From Bog-950 sp964615305 (GTDB taxonomy: Bacteria; Bacteroidota; Bacteroidia; Chitinophagales; LD1): a DNA stretch of 64,000 bases. Below, one piece after another: positions 25,256 through 35,082 of this stretch. The notes under the pieces are model-generated. The model was given only the letters and a program-made list of their open reading frames with translations. It was not told the DNA's origin and made no database searches. The stretch covers positions 62,001-126,000 of the forward strand of contig CAZTNA010000006.1 of the NCBI GenBank assembly GCA_964615305.1, written 5' to 3'. A program made the position numbers and the translations under genes. The first letter of the stretch is position 1, and each line of letters begins with the position of its first letter.

Positions 25256-25690
25256 ATGGCACAATTAACCAAAAAGCAGAAACCATCTACTCTGCCTGTA
25301 ATAAACTCCCATGAGCGATATTCATTCTCCCCTCTTTCAATAGGAGCGGTAATCAAAAGCATAGTTACAGAGAAAAGGATTTCGAACCGCGACCTTGCCC
25401 CTGCGCTTAACACATCAATGGGGAACATTAACCGGCTTTACAAAGCCAGAACCATGACCTTACGCAAGCTGCTTAAGGTAAGCGAATTGCTGCAGGAGAA
25501 TTTACTGTTGCGTTACCACCCCAATGTGCCGCCTGTAGAAAATCCTTTAAAAGCAGAAAACGAAGCCCTGAAAAAAGAAGTAGCTGAACTGAAAGAACAG
25601 TTGAAAAGAAAGGAAGAACTGGAGCGCGAAAACACGGTGCTGAATGCTAAAGTAGAAGTGCTGGAAAAAGTGTTGAGTGCAAAGAGGTGA
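25256..25690 (+). CDS. HTH DNA-binding protein with C-terminal coiled coil
   Basis: 144 residues. The N-terminal half carries a helix-turn-helix-like segment (GAVIKSIVTEKRISNRDLAPALNTSMGNINRLYKARTMTLRKLLKV, a Cro/C1-type spacing). The C-terminal 50 residues (about 95-142) are an uninterrupted Glu/Lys/Leu coiled coil (ENEALKKEVAELKEQLKRKEELERENTVL) likely to dimerise the protein. Similar small HTH/coiled-coil ORFs accompany mobile elements in Bacteroidota. No partner gene is seen here. The upstream 21-bp repeats are a candidate binding array. Confidence 0.7.
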   Translation: MAQLTKKQKPSTLPVINSHERYSFSPLSIGAVIKSIVTEKRISNRDLAPALNTSMGNINRLYKARTMTLRKLLKVSELLQENLLLRYHPNVPPVENPLKAENEALKKEVAELKEQLKRKEELERENTVLNAKVEVLEKVLSAKR

Positions 25691-25881
25691 TGAATTCGAA
25701 AATGCTTCAAAGACAGTTACGGCAGTGTGGTTGCAAATGCTATCGAGTGTCATGTTAATGGCGGCAATTACTTTACGTGCCGCTGAGCGGGGCTTTGTTT
25801 CACTCAACATAGTGTTTGGTTTAGTTCAAATATACCCAAGTAACTAAATCACTAAATCGTTCAATCATTATATTAGCCCCC

Positions 25882-26721
25882 ATGTCAAGTTTACTTCCCG
25901 ATGATTTAAATCTATACCTGCGTTGGCTATTTACGTTTGGTTTGCAGGTAGCTCGCTACTTTATTTTTGCCGGCATACCATTTTTAATCTGGTATATAAT
26001 TAAAAAGCGCGAATGGTTCTTCATGAAAATTCAACAGAAGTATCCGGAGCGCAAACAAATACTTACCGAAATAAAGTACTCGCTGCTTAGCTTGGTGGTG
26101 CTGGCTTCTATCAGTGTGTTTCTGCGTTTCTTAAACAATCAAGGGTGGATAGAAATAAAAATCTACCGCCAGTTCTCACAACACAGCGTAGCGTATTACA
26201 TAGCCACTACTGTGTTCATCATCTTTTTTCACGACACTTATTTTTACTGGATACACCGCTTAATGCACCACCCGCTTTTGTATGAGCGCGTTCATAAAGT
26301 GCACCATCTTTCTAAAGACCCCACACCCTGGGCGGCCTTTGCTTTTCATCCGTTTGAAGCAGTGCTCGAAATTGGTTTTGTGCCGCTGCTCATTTTCACT
26401 ATTCCGCTTCACTTTAGTTCGGTGCTTATACTTTCTATGTGGCAAATCAGCTTTAATGTAATGGGGCATTTGGGCTACGAACTTTTTCCGCGAAACAGCA
26501 AGAACACTTTTATGAAGTGGTTCAACTCTGCCACTAACCACAACATGCACCACAAATATGTGCGCTGCAACTATGGTCTTTACTTCAACATGTGGGACCG
26601 CCTCATGAAAACCAATCACCCTAAATATTTCGAAACGTTTGAAGAAGTAACCGCCAGACGCGAAGAGGGTTTCAAAAAACTGAAAGGAGGCACAACTGAT
26701 ACACAGTTAGCCACCTCCTGA
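25882..26721 (+). CDS. Sterol desaturase/fatty acid hydroxylase family membrane enzyme
   Basis: 279 residues, a di-iron integral membrane oxygenase. It has about four hydrophobic segments and the expected His clusters: HDTYFYWIHRLMHH, HKVHHLSKDPTPW and HNMHHKYVRCNYGLYFNMWDRLMKTNH. The family hydroxylates or desaturates acyl chains, sterols or sphingoid lipids; the substrate here is unknown. Stop codon 7 bases before the next gene, so the two are co-transcribed. A TATATTAG box (25869-25876) precedes the ATG by 5 bases, leaving almost no leader. Confidence 0.9.
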   Translation: MSSLLPDDLNLYLRWLFTFGLQVARYFIFAGIPFLIWYIIKKREWFFMKIQQKYPERKQILTEIKYSLLSLVVLASISVFLRFLNNQGWIEIKIYRQFSQHSVAYYIATTVFIIFFHDTYFYWIHRLMHHPLLYERVHKVHHLSKDPTPWAAFAFHPFEAVLEIGFVPLLIFTIPLHFSSVLILSMWQISFNVMGHLGYELFPRNSKNTFMKWFNSATNHNMHHKYVRCNYGLYFNMWDRLMKTNHPKYFETFEEVTARREEGFKKLKGGTTDTQLATS

Positions 26722-26728
26722 TAATGCC

Positions 26729-27583
26729 ATGACCGAATTCGATAAACTCTGGAACTACAACCAACCTGCCGAAACAGAACTAAAGTTTCGCGAAGCATTG
26801 CAAAAACTTTCTGCTGACAGCCACCTCTCTGTTTATCTTCAATTAAAAACACAGATAGCCCGCACCAATAGTTTGCAACAAAAGTTAGATGAAGCTCATG
26901 CTATGCTGAACGAAGTAGAAACACAACTACCCGAAAAACCCGAACTGGCGCATGTGCGTTACTTTTTAGAACGCGGTAGAACATTTAATTCAGCAGGTAA
27001 CAAACAACAGGCGGAAATTTGTTTCCGCTCTGCACTCGATATTTCAAAGCAACTGAGTGAAGATTTTTATACCATAGATACCATTCATATGCTGGCTATT
27101 GTGGCACAGCCCAATGAAGCTATCCGTTTGAATGAAGAAGCCATAGTGCTGGCAGAAAACTCTGTTGATGAAAGAGCCAAAGGATGGCTCGGCTCACTTT
27201 ACAACAATCTCGGCTGGAGCTATTTCGATAGAAACGAATACGAAAAAGCGCTGAGTATATTTCTCAGAGCATTGCAATGGAGGCTGGCTAAAGAACAACC
27301 ACACGAAATTTTTTTAGCCAAATGGTGTGTAGCACGAACACTCCGGGCTTTAAACAAGTTAAACGAAGCCATTACCATTCAACTCGGTTTGTTTGAAGAA
27401 CTGGTAAACACCGATACCAAAGATGGCTACGTGTACGAAGAACTGGCAGAACTTTATTTACTAAAAGGCGATGCTGTGCACAAAATGTATTTTCAACTGG
27501 CGTATGATACACTTAGCACCGATACCTGGCTGGCTACCCAAGAACCTAAACGCATACAGCGATTAAAAAACTTAGCCGGTTAA
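26729..27583 (+). CDS. Tetratricopeptide-repeat protein
   Basis: 284 residues, soluble, with several TPR-like helix pairs (AHMLNEVETQLP-type region; FNSAGNKQQAEICFRSALDISKQL; LYNNLGWSYFDRNEYEKALSIFLRALQW; LRALNKLNEAITIQLGLFEEL). No signal peptide, so cytoplasmic. It is coupled to the fatty acid hydroxylase gene with a 7-base gap. Such proteins mediate protein contacts; no specific role can be assigned. Confidence 0.85.
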   Translation: MTEFDKLWNYNQPAETELKFREALQKLSADSHLSVYLQLKTQIARTNSLQQKLDEAHAMLNEVETQLPEKPELAHVRYFLERGRTFNSAGNKQQAEICFRSALDISKQLSEDFYTIDTIHMLAIVAQPNEAIRLNEEAIVLAENSVDERAKGWLGSLYNNLGWSYFDRNEYEKALSIFLRALQWRLAKEQPHEIFLAKWCVARTLRALNKLNEAITIQLGLFEELVNTDTKDGYVYEELAELYLLKGDAVHKMYFQLAYDTLSTDTWLATQEPKRIQRLKNLAG

Positions 27584-27683
27584 ACACTAACCGCTCATTG
27601 TGCATGGCCGTTTGCCCACAATTTCTTAACCTTTTTTATCTGTAATACTAAATGCGTTTACCTTTCGTTTAACACGGCAAAAC

Positions 27684-27691
27684 TATATTCG
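27684..27691 (+). promoter_or_regulatory. Putative -7 box immediately before a start codon
   Basis: TATATTCG resembles TAnnTTTG and is followed by CCCCA and then the ATG at 27697. A TTTCG at 27663-27667 is close to -33 spacing. If real, the transcript would be leaderless or nearly so. Confidence 0.4.
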
Positions 27692-27696
27692 CCCCA

Positions 27697-28410
27697 ATGA
27701 GGTTTTGGTTTTCTGTTTTTATTCTCCTTACCGGTTTAGTGTTGCACGCACAAACCGATACAGTTACTATTCACCTCACGGTTTACGATAGCTACTCTAT
27801 GCGTCCGCTTTCCGGTGTTAGTGTTATAAACCCCAAATTAAATTACAGTTTAGTTAGCAGCAAAGGCGGTACTATTACAGAAAGAATCCTAAAGCGCGAT
27901 ACGCTGTTTTTGTTTTTTCCGGGCTACCGCACAGCTAAATTTTCTGTGAGCGATTCGACATATAAGCCCGATTACTATTTGCGGCTGGCCTTAGAACCTA
28001 TTACTGCTACACTCAACCAGCCCGTTATTATTAAAGCCCCCAAAACACTCGAAGAAATAGAAGAAGATAGAAAGAAACTGGGTATAACGCCAAAAGAATT
28101 AGAGCGCCCGCAAATGTCATTTACCAGCCCCATAAGCGCCCTGTACGAAATGCTCAGCGGTAGGGCGCAGGAACGCGAAACACTCAAGCGCCAGATAAAA
28201 GAAGAAGATAAACGGAAAATTTTCCGTGAGCTCCTCCGCTACTACAACGAAAACGGGTTAATAGACTTGCCGGAGTCAGACTACGAAGAGTTTATTACTT
28301 ACTGCAACCTGCCCTTAGAGTTTATTAAATACAACAGCGATTACGAAATAACCAAGACTATTGTAGGGTTGTATAACAAGTACGGCAGAGATACAGGCCT
28401 TATTAAGTAG
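27697..28410 (+). CDS. Secreted protein with carboxypeptidase-like regulatory domain
   Basis: 237 residues. A signal peptide (1-19, ending LHAQ) is followed by a beta-sandwich of the carboxypeptidase-regulatory type (about 25-110: VTIHLTVYDSYSMRPLSGVSVINPK, FFPGYRTAKFSVSDS). A charged helical C-terminal region (KTLEEIEEDRKKLGITPKEL; YEEFITYCNLPLEFIKYNSDYEITKTIVGLYNKYG) is seen in Bacteroidota envelope proteins of unknown role. No catalytic motif. It ends at an intrinsic terminator. Confidence 0.75.
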   Translation: MRFWFSVFILLTGLVLHAQTDTVTIHLTVYDSYSMRPLSGVSVINPKLNYSLVSSKGGTITERILKRDTLFLFFPGYRTAKFSVSDSTYKPDYYLRLALEPITATLNQPVIIKAPKTLEEIEEDRKKLGITPKELERPQMSFTSPISALYEMLSGRAQERETLKRQIKEEDKRKIFRELLRYYNENGLIDLPESDYEEFITYCNLPLEFIKYNSDYEITKTIVGLYNKYGRDTGLIK

Positions 28411-28425
28411 AGCATTTATTAAACA

Positions 28426-28456
28426 AAAATGCTGCAACAAGTGCAGCATTTTCTAT
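28426..28456 (+). terminator. Intrinsic terminator
   Basis: A perfect 11-bp stem, AAAATGCTGCA with TGCAGCATTTT, with a 5-base loop and a short T-rich tail. Confidence 0.8.
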
Positions 28457-28527
28457 TGGAACGAGAATGAAGGACAAGTGTAAGAGTGCTTAGTATCTCC
28501 ATTTACTTGTCAGGGTTCTGGTTTTTG

Positions 28528-29814
28528 TTATCGCATAGCTTGTTGTGGCGATGCGTTCTCTTTTTCAATACCCAGTGAGTTAGCCATTTTGTAGTTTTTC
28601 TTGGCATCGCGTTTCTTTTTCATACCGGTGTATGAGTCGCCCAGCTCTTTAAAGGTTTTAGCATAGGTAGCATCTAACGCAGCAGCTTTGTTAAGGTACT
28701 CAATAGCTTTGCCGTATAAGCCAATCTTGTTGGCGCACATTCCTGCGTTGTATAAAAAGTCGCGGTTCTCGCCTATTTTACCAATTGCATTTTCGTAATT
28801 GATAAATGCCTGTTCAAAACTGTTCATCTTGATATATGTTTCGCCCAGTTTAGCATAGCCTTCGTATTTTTTCGGATTCATACGAATAATATTTTGAAGG
28901 TAAGCAGTGGCGTGTTCCAGGTCATTGTTTTTTAGGGCAAGATTAACCAGGTTCCAACCCACCTTATCGTTATTGCGGTTAAGGGCATATAGTTTGGCTA
29001 AATACTTTTCAGCGTTTTTGTCATCGCCTTGTTCTAAGTAAATCTGAGACAGCAGCGCCACACAACCCGAGTCTTTAGGCACAAAACTGTAAGCTGTGGT
29101 TAAACTTTGCAGGGCTGCATTTTTATCCTGCAAGCCGTAGTGCACCCGCCCCAAATTGTAGTAAGCCACCCCCAGTGTTTTATCCAGTAACGTTGCTTGG
29201 CCAAAATAGTCGCGGGCACTCAAAAAATTGTTTTGCAGCATAAAGCATACCCCTACTAAATTGTGCACGTCAGCACGGTTAAAGTCTAACTCAAGCACGC
29301 GCTTGTAATTTGCCGATGCCTGTTCATACTTACCCTGATAAAACTGTGCGTTAGCTAAAAAGAAAAGGGCAAAGGTGTCTTTGGGCGAAAGTTTTAAGAC
29401 TTCAGCAAATTGTTTTTCGCTTTCGCTAAAGTTAGAATTGTTGTAAGCAGTAGCGCCATTGTTTAAAACATTGCGTATGTAAATTTGTGGCGACATATCA
29501 GCCGCTGCCAACCGTACAAAAATTGATGAGTCAACTTTATACTGCCCTACTTCAGCTATTGCTTTAGCCGATGCTTCAGCATTTACCAGCGAATCGTAGG
29601 CCATAGCCATAAGGCCTGTTACCAATCCATCTTTTTGCCCAAGGGCAGAAAGTTTCTGGCAGTTCATTATACAGTCAAGAAAATTGCCTTTAGCAAAATC
29701 GCGAATGGCTTGTGTGCGCGGGTCGGCACTGTTGCTCCAAATTTTAGCGGGAGCTTGCGCGTTTGTAGTAAAAGTCAGCGCTATTACAACAAGGGTAAAA
29801 ATTGTTTTTTTCAT
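28528..29814 (-). CDS. Exported tetratricopeptide-repeat protein
   Basis: 428 residues from the ATG at 29814 (MKKTIFTLVVIALTFTTNAQ, a clear signal peptide). This is preferred to the longer frame to 29859 because an SD-like GAAGGAA precedes it. About eight to nine TPRs follow, for example YNNSNFSESEKQFAEVLKL, AQFYQGKYEQASANYKRVL, YYNLGRVHYGLQDKNAALQSL and LGETYIKMNSFEQAFINYENAI. Periplasmic scaffold or assembly role inferred; nothing more specific is visible. Confidence 0.88.
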   Translation of the reverse strand: MKKTIFTLVVIALTFTTNAQAPAKIWSNSADPRTQAIRDFAKGNFLDCIMNCQKLSALGQKDGLVTGLMAMAYDSLVNAEASAKAIAEVGQYKVDSSIFVRLAAADMSPQIYIRNVLNNGATAYNNSNFSESEKQFAEVLKLSPKDTFALFFLANAQFYQGKYEQASANYKRVLELDFNRADVHNLVGVCFMLQNNFLSARDYFGQATLLDKTLGVAYYNLGRVHYGLQDKNAALQSLTTAYSFVPKDSGCVALLSQIYLEQGDDKNAEKYLAKLYALNRNNDKVGWNLVNLALKNNDLEHATAYLQNIIRMNPKKYEGYAKLGETYIKMNSFEQAFINYENAIGKIGENRDFLYNAGMCANKIGLYGKAIEYLNKAAALDATYAKTFKELGDSYTGMKKKRDAKKNYKMANSLGIEKENASPQQAMR

Positions 29815-29911
29815 TTCCTTCTTCTCGTTTTGGTTTAGTAATGGTTTCCTTAGTTCCAATACCTTATTCGAGAAAAAGCAGAAAAATGTTTCCTAAAAGT
29901 TATCCACCGCT

Positions 29912-30802
29912 TTATTTAAACCTTGCCGATACTACCAATTCTTTGCTTCCGGCTGTGTATTTGTAAAACCCTTCACCTGTTTTTACACCAAGGTAACCGG
30001 CTGTTACCATGTTTACTAACAACGGGCATGGGGCATACTTAGGGTTCCCAAAACCTTCGTGTAACACACGAAGAATTGCGAGGCAAACATCTAAGCCGAT
30101 AAAGTCTGCTAATTGTAACGGCCCCATAGGGTGAGCCATTCCTAATTTCATTACGGTATCTATTTCTGCTACACCTGCCACCCCTTCGTGCAGTGTTTCT
30201 ATGGCTTCATTAATCATGGGCATTAAAATGCGGTTTGCTACAAAGCCCGGATAGTCGTTGGCCGGCACCGGTATTTTTCCCAGTGTTTGGCTGCATGAAA
30301 CTATCTGTTCTGTGGTTGCTGCCGAAGTAGCGTATCCGTTAATAACCTCCACTAATTTCATTAAAGGAACGGGGTTCATAAAGTGCATGCCTATTACCTT
30401 ATCAGCACGTTTTGTAGCTGCACCAATTTTTGTAATAGAAATAGAAGATGTGTTGGAAGCCAGTATAGTTTCGGGTTTACACAGTTCATCCAGTTGTGTA
30501 AATATTTTCAGTTTAATCTCGGTGTTTTCGGTAGCTGCTTCTACTACCAGGTCGGCACCCTTACAACTTTCTATGGCAGGGCTTGTTGTAATGTTTTTTA
30601 AAGCAGCGTCTCTTACTGCTTCCGTAATAGTTCCTTTGGCAACCATCCGGTCAGTGTTTTTAATAATGGTTTCGGTAGCTGTACCAAGCGCTTTAACAGA
30701 TAAATCAATCAGCGTTACTGAATAGTTATTCATGGCAAATACCTGTGCTATGCCATTGCCCATAGTGCCTGCTCCTATTACTGCTACATGCTTAATTGCC
30801 AT
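29912..30802 (-). CDS. 3-hydroxyacyl-CoA (3-hydroxybutyryl-CoA) dehydrogenase
   Basis: 296 residues from the ATG at 30802 (MAIKHVAVIGAGTMGNGIAQVFA, which puts the NAD-binding GxGxxG at the N-terminus). The acyl-CoA oxidising step of beta-oxidation or butanoate metabolism. Other signatures: ASNTSSISITKI, the catalytic His in IGMHFMNPVPLMKLVEVI, and DYPGFVANRILMPMINEAI. Length and pattern match the stand-alone Hbd/PaaH type rather than the FadB fusion. A thiolase lies about 6 kb away, not in the same operon. Confidence 0.93.
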   Translation of the reverse strand: MAIKHVAVIGAGTMGNGIAQVFAMNNYSVTLIDLSVKALGTATETIIKNTDRMVAKGTITEAVRDAALKNITTSPAIESCKGADLVVEAATENTEIKLKIFTQLDELCKPETILASNTSSISITKIGAATKRADKVIGMHFMNPVPLMKLVEVINGYATSAATTEQIVSCSQTLGKIPVPANDYPGFVANRILMPMINEAIETLHEGVAGVAEIDTVMKLGMAHPMGPLQLADFIGLDVCLAILRVLHEGFGNPKYAPCPLLVNMVTAGYLGVKTGEGFYKYTAGSKELVVSARFK

Positions 30803-30884
30803 CTTAATATAGTTTTTGTTGGGCACTAAAATAAAAAAGCCCAACACCGGCAGGTCTTGAGCTGTAGTTTAAAGTTGCACAAGT

Positions 30885-32012
30885 TTATTTTACCATCTTC
30901 AATACCTCGTCTATTATGGTATGGTAGTCAGCAGAATGGTTATCCGCCTCTATTCCCAATCTTATTTTACCCAAGCGAACTATTACAGTGTTATACTCCG
31001 GTATGGAAATAATGTATTGCCCTAAAATGCCACGCTGGTAAAATACACGAGTGCCGTGCGAAGTATCTAACCAAAATGCGTAGCCATAATGAGGTGCCAA
31101 TGCCGGTGAAGTAGCTAAAGCAGTAAATGATGAATCGAGGATCTGTGTGCCGTTGAAGTTGCCGTGGTGTAGCATCAATTTGCCAAACCTGCCAAAATCG
31201 CGGGCATTAGAGTTAAAGCAGCAATACGCCATTTCGGTACCTTCACCATCTGTATGCCATTTGGCTGAGTGTTTTGCGTGCATAGGTTTCCAAAGCCATT
31301 CAGAAGCTAATTCAGCCAACGGCTTTCCGGTGGCTTTCATAATACACATGCCCAGTAGTTGAGTTGAGCCGCTTTGATAAATAAATTGTTTGCCGGGTTC
31401 ATCCTTAATGGGTAAACTGAGCATCAACTGGTTTATATCAGAGCCATAATAGGCTTTGGCGGTTACTGAAAACGGATTTTTGTAACTCTCATCCCAATCT
31501 AACCCGCTGCTCATGGTGCTTAGGTGCCATAACTCTAACTCGGCAGCATGAGCCCCCTTTAGTTCGGGTAACAGGGTGCTTGCTTTTTGGTGCCAACTTT
31601 GCAAAATTCCTTTTTGTATGGCTATTTGTGCCAGCATAGTGGTTATGCTTTTTGCCATACTGAAAGAATTGGTCTGCGAACTTTCTGAATATTGATCCCA
31701 ATAATTTTCTGCCAGTATGCTATCGTTTTTTATTACCACAAAAGCGGCTGTCTTTGTACCCTCGAGCATTTTTGTTAACTCTTGCGAAAGCGGCAGCTTG
31801 TTATAGTTGTTGTGCGTAGGCCATTCCCATACTTCGGTACCGGCAGCTATTTCGTGTGTATTAAAATACCTGGCATCATCTATCGTTGCTGACGATTCGC
31901 CATGCAGATACGTAGCCCACACACCCTTAACCAAATACTCGCTATGGGTTATTTTTATCACGGCATATAGCACTAGTAAAAACACGGCTGTGCCAACTGC
32001 AAGTTTTTTCAT
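30885..32012 (-). CDS. Serine hydrolase, class C beta-lactamase/DD-peptidase family
   Basis: 375 residues. An N-terminal hydrophobic segment (about 3-20) anchors or exports the protein. The catalytic SxxK is in NSFSMAKSITTML and the second motif Tyr in FIYQSGSTQLLGM; the third is not securely identified. The family includes esterases, D-aminopeptidases and beta-lactamases, and the substrate cannot be inferred. It may be co-transcribed with the hydroxyacyl-CoA dehydrogenase gene, 82 bp downstream. Confidence 0.88.
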   Translation of the reverse strand: MKKLAVGTAVFLLVLYAVIKITHSEYLVKGVWATYLHGESSATIDDARYFNTHEIAAGTEVWEWPTHNNYNKLPLSQELTKMLEGTKTAAFVVIKNDSILAENYWDQYSESSQTNSFSMAKSITTMLAQIAIQKGILQSWHQKASTLLPELKGAHAAELELWHLSTMSSGLDWDESYKNPFSVTAKAYYGSDINQLMLSLPIKDEPGKQFIYQSGSTQLLGMCIMKATGKPLAELASEWLWKPMHAKHSAKWHTDGEGTEMAYCCFNSNARDFGRFGKLMLHHGNFNGTQILDSSFTALATSPALAPHYGYAFWLDTSHGTRVFYQRGILGQYIISIPEYNTVIVRLGKIRLGIEADNHSADYHTIIDEVLKMVK

Positions 32013-32072
32013 GATTTATTTTTACAACTAATCAATATGAATCCGGTACGGTATTAAAACAGGGTAGCAATA

Positions 32073-33185
32073 CTACAAGTACTTATAGTTGAAACCCGGC
32101 TTTAGTGTAAGCAGAGTTTCGTAAATCAGTTTTATCACGTTTTCTACATCCGAAATGGCCACTAACTCTACTGTAGTGTGCATGTATCGGAGAGGTAGCG
32201 AAATAAGAGCCGAAGGCACTCCCCCGCGCGAATAGGCAAACGCATCGGTATCAGTTCCTGTACTTCGCGATGCAGCATCTATTTGATAAGGTATTTTCTT
32301 CTTTTTTGCTGTATCTATAATAATGTCAAGCAATTTGTTGTGCACGGCAGGGCCTACTGTAAGTACGGGTCCTCTGCCGGCTTTGTAATCGCCTTCAATC
32401 ACTTTTTCAATCATGGGGGTAGTAGTATCGTGGCATACATCTGTAACAATGGCGCAATCAGGTTGTATGGTGTGAGCAATCATTTCGGCTCCGCGCAAAC
32501 CCACTTCTTCCTGTACCGAGTTTACTATATAAAGTGAGTACGGAAGTTTCTTCTTGTTCTCTTTCAGCATGCGGGCTACTTTGGCTATCATAAAACCACC
32601 TGCACGATTGTCTAACGCGCGCCCGCCAAAGTAACGGTTGTGCAGGGTAAAAAAATCATCCTGGTAAGTAATGACACAGCCCGGGTGAATTCCCAACGCC
32701 TCAACTTCTTTTTTTGATGTGCAGCCCAGATCAAGAAATATATTTTTTAACTCCGGAGTTTGTTCTTTACCATCCTTTCGGGTGTGTATGGCCGGCCATC
32801 CAAATACTGCTTGGATTTTTTTTCCGTCACGGGTGTGTATCCAAACGCGCTTGCTCGGGGCTATTTGATGGTCGCTGCCTCCGTTGCGTTTTACATATAC
32901 AAGACCTTCGGCTGTAATGTAAGATACAAACCAGCTTATTTCATCGGCATGAGCTTCTATGACCACTTTGTATTTAGCTCCGGGATTTATTACACCGTAA
33001 ACAGTGCCGTAGTTGTCCACCTCATATTTATCTATGGAATCTTTCAGATAGTTGAGCCAAAGTTTTTGGCCGGCTGCTTCAAAACCGGTTGGTGACGGAT
33101 TGTTGATGTACGTTTCAAAAAATTTTCTGTCTGCTTCTGTAAGAATAGATTTTGTTTTTGCTGCTGTTTGCTTGGTAGTTGCCAT
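32073..33185 (-). CDS. M42-family metallo-aminopeptidase
   Basis: 370 residues from the ATG at 33185. A cytoplasmic di-metal aminopeptidase of the FrvX/glutamyl-aminopeptidase type. Metal and catalytic segments: VVIEAHADEISWFV, RYFGGRALDNRAGGFMIAKV, the acidic VNSVQEEVGLRGAEM, IVTDVCHDTT, and the final metal His in PLRYMHTTVELVAISDVE. All expected ligands appear present. The N-terminal 15 residues are Lys/Thr/Ala-rich and probably disordered. Confidence 0.92.
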   Translation of the reverse strand: MATTKQTAAKTKSILTEADRKFFETYINNPSPTGFEAAGQKLWLNYLKDSIDKYEVDNYGTVYGVINPGAKYKVVIEAHADEISWFVSYITAEGLVYVKRNGGSDHQIAPSKRVWIHTRDGKKIQAVFGWPAIHTRKDGKEQTPELKNIFLDLGCTSKKEVEALGIHPGCVITYQDDFFTLHNRYFGGRALDNRAGGFMIAKVARMLKENKKKLPYSLYIVNSVQEEVGLRGAEMIAHTIQPDCAIVTDVCHDTTTPMIEKVIEGDYKAGRGPVLTVGPAVHNKLLDIIIDTAKKKKIPYQIDAASRSTGTDTDAFAYSRGGVPSALISLPLRYMHTTVELVAISDVENVIKLIYETLLTLKPGFNYKYL

Positions 33186-33368
33186 TTGTAAAATTGTAAA
33201 CAAGAATATTTAATCTCACTTATTTACCAAAAACACCTTGTTTCATAACACATAGCACGGTATTGGGTTCTAACTATTTTTGTGTCAATGGCAATTGGCC
33301 TGTGCCTAACCTCTTTTTGCTCTTTAACTTTCTACCCTACATTCGTGCGCTTTATTTAAACTTAACTG

Positions 33369-35021
33369 ATGCATAGGTTTTGGGTTGTTACCGGTTTGTT
33401 GTTTGTTTCATTCATTGGCTACTCGCAAAGCAGTAACTACTGGATTCGCTTTACTGATAAAAACAATAACGCCTATTCTATCAGTAACCCCGAAGAATAC
33501 CTTTCACAGCGATCTGTTTCAAGAAGAACTTCTCACAATGTTTTAATAGACGAAACTGATCTGCCAATGACCACTTCGTATATCAGTAGTGTGCTTCCCT
33601 TTACAAACCGGCTGATTCACCGCCTCAAATGGACCAACATGCTGGTAGTGTATATTGATAACGCAGCCTCGCTTGATTCTATACTTCAGTTTAGTTTTGT
33701 TGATACCGTAGGCAGAATAGAAGAAAACCCCAATCGCCAATGGCAAGAGCAGGACAAATTTGAGTCAGTTGAAATTGCAGTAAATCAGCAGTATGTGGCC
33801 GATAACCCTTACGGTATTGCTTACCGCCAGGCCAATATGTTGAATATTGACTTGGTTCATCAACTCGGTTTCAGAGGTCAAAACATTCTTGTCTCATCAT
33901 TTGATAATGGCTTTGTTAACGTTAATGCCATATCGGCTTTCGATTCTGTTCGTCCGCGCATTTTAAATACCTACGACTTTGTAAACCACGAAACCGATGT
34001 GTACAACGAAGGTGCTCACGGCACTAATACATTCAGCAACATGGCCGCCAATATCACTAACCGGTATTTGGGTACTGCACCCGATGCGCAGTATCTACTC
34101 TTACAAACCGAAGACAACAGCCGTGAGTGGGTAATGGAAGAATACAACTGGCAGGCAGCTGCTGAATATGCCGATAGTATAGGCGCGCAAATTTTTACCA
34201 CCTCGCTCGGCTACACTACTTTCGACTCTTCTCAGGGCAGCCATGCTTACAACGACCTAAACGGCAACTCCACCGTTATAACCCGCGCAGCTAACTTGGC
34301 AGCCGGTAAGGGCATTCTTGTACTCAATAGCGCGGGCAATGAAGGCGACAAATCATGGCATTATATCTCTGCCCCTGCCGATGGAGATAGTGTAATTGCA
34401 GTAGGTGCAGTTGACAGTAGCGAAAAAGTAACCGGATTTAGCGGACGCGGGCCTAACTCACTTGGGCGCATTAAACCCGATATATGTGCCCAAGGGCAAA
34501 AGAGTGCGGTAATATCTGTGCAGGGCGATTTGGGCTATAGTGCAGGCACCTCGTTTAGCTGCCCCATTATGGCGGGTGCATTTGCAAGTTTGTGGAGTGC
34601 GTTCCCAAATCTGTCTGCTCGTGACATCTACACTGCCATAGTTGTTAGTGCTGATAATTTCTGGACTCCCGACAACTTCCACGGCTACGGAATTCCTAAT
34701 TTTTACAATGCTTATCTGTTTTTAAAAACTGATTACAATCAACAGATACTTCGTATGAATGACAATGCTCTGGTGTATCCAAATCCGTTTACTACGGAGT
34801 TAAACCTTTCAATATACAGCCCGGAGTACACCTCTTATTCCATAGAAATTTTCGACTTACAAGGCCGCAGAGTGCACTCCTCCGAACAGTTTCTGCGCGA
34901 TAGCACTTTCGAAATACTAACACTGTCCGAAGCACAAAAATTAGTGCCCGGGGAATACGTGCTTCGTTTCAGAAGCCAAGGCAAAACCTTTGTGCATAGG
35001 TTATTAAAAACCGGCAAGTAG
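33369..35021 (+). CDS. Subtilisin-like (S8) secreted protease with T9SS sorting domain
   Basis: 550 residues. Signal peptide 1-19 (ending GYSQ) and an N-terminal propeptide-like region to about 150. Catalytic Asp179 is in SSFDNGFVNV, His217 in EGAHGTNTFSNM, oxyanion Asn in NSAGNEGDKS and Ser395 in AGTSFSCPIMAGA, where Ser replaces the usual Ala of GTSxAxP. The C-terminus (LVYPNPFTTELNLSIYS, GEYVLRFRSQG) is a type A T9SS sorting domain. An extracellular or surface protease; the substrate is unknown. Confidence 0.93.
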   Translation: MHRFWVVTGLLFVSFIGYSQSSNYWIRFTDKNNNAYSISNPEEYLSQRSVSRRTSHNVLIDETDLPMTTSYISSVLPFTNRLIHRLKWTNMLVVYIDNAASLDSILQFSFVDTVGRIEENPNRQWQEQDKFESVEIAVNQQYVADNPYGIAYRQANMLNIDLVHQLGFRGQNILVSSFDNGFVNVNAISAFDSVRPRILNTYDFVNHETDVYNEGAHGTNTFSNMAANITNRYLGTAPDAQYLLLQTEDNSREWVMEEYNWQAAAEYADSIGAQIFTTSLGYTTFDSSQGSHAYNDLNGNSTVITRAANLAAGKGILVLNSAGNEGDKSWHYISAPADGDSVIAVGAVDSSEKVTGFSGRGPNSLGRIKPDICAQGQKSAVISVQGDLGYSAGTSFSCPIMAGAFASLWSAFPNLSARDIYTAIVVSADNFWTPDNFHGYGIPNFYNAYLFLKTDYNQQILRMNDNALVYPNPFTTELNLSIYSPEYTSYSIEIFDLQGRRVHSSEQFLRDSTFEILTLSEAQKLVPGEYVLRFRSQGKTFVHRLLKTGK

Positions 35022-35082
35022 CATTACACTATGTTTGCAACTTACTATCGAGTGATTTCTACATAAAAGTAATTTCAACGCC

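Noticed and set aside
25547..25810. Minus-strand frame rich in Phe/Ser
   Set aside because: It is the antisense of the Lys/Glu-rich coiled coil; composition alone explains the long frame.
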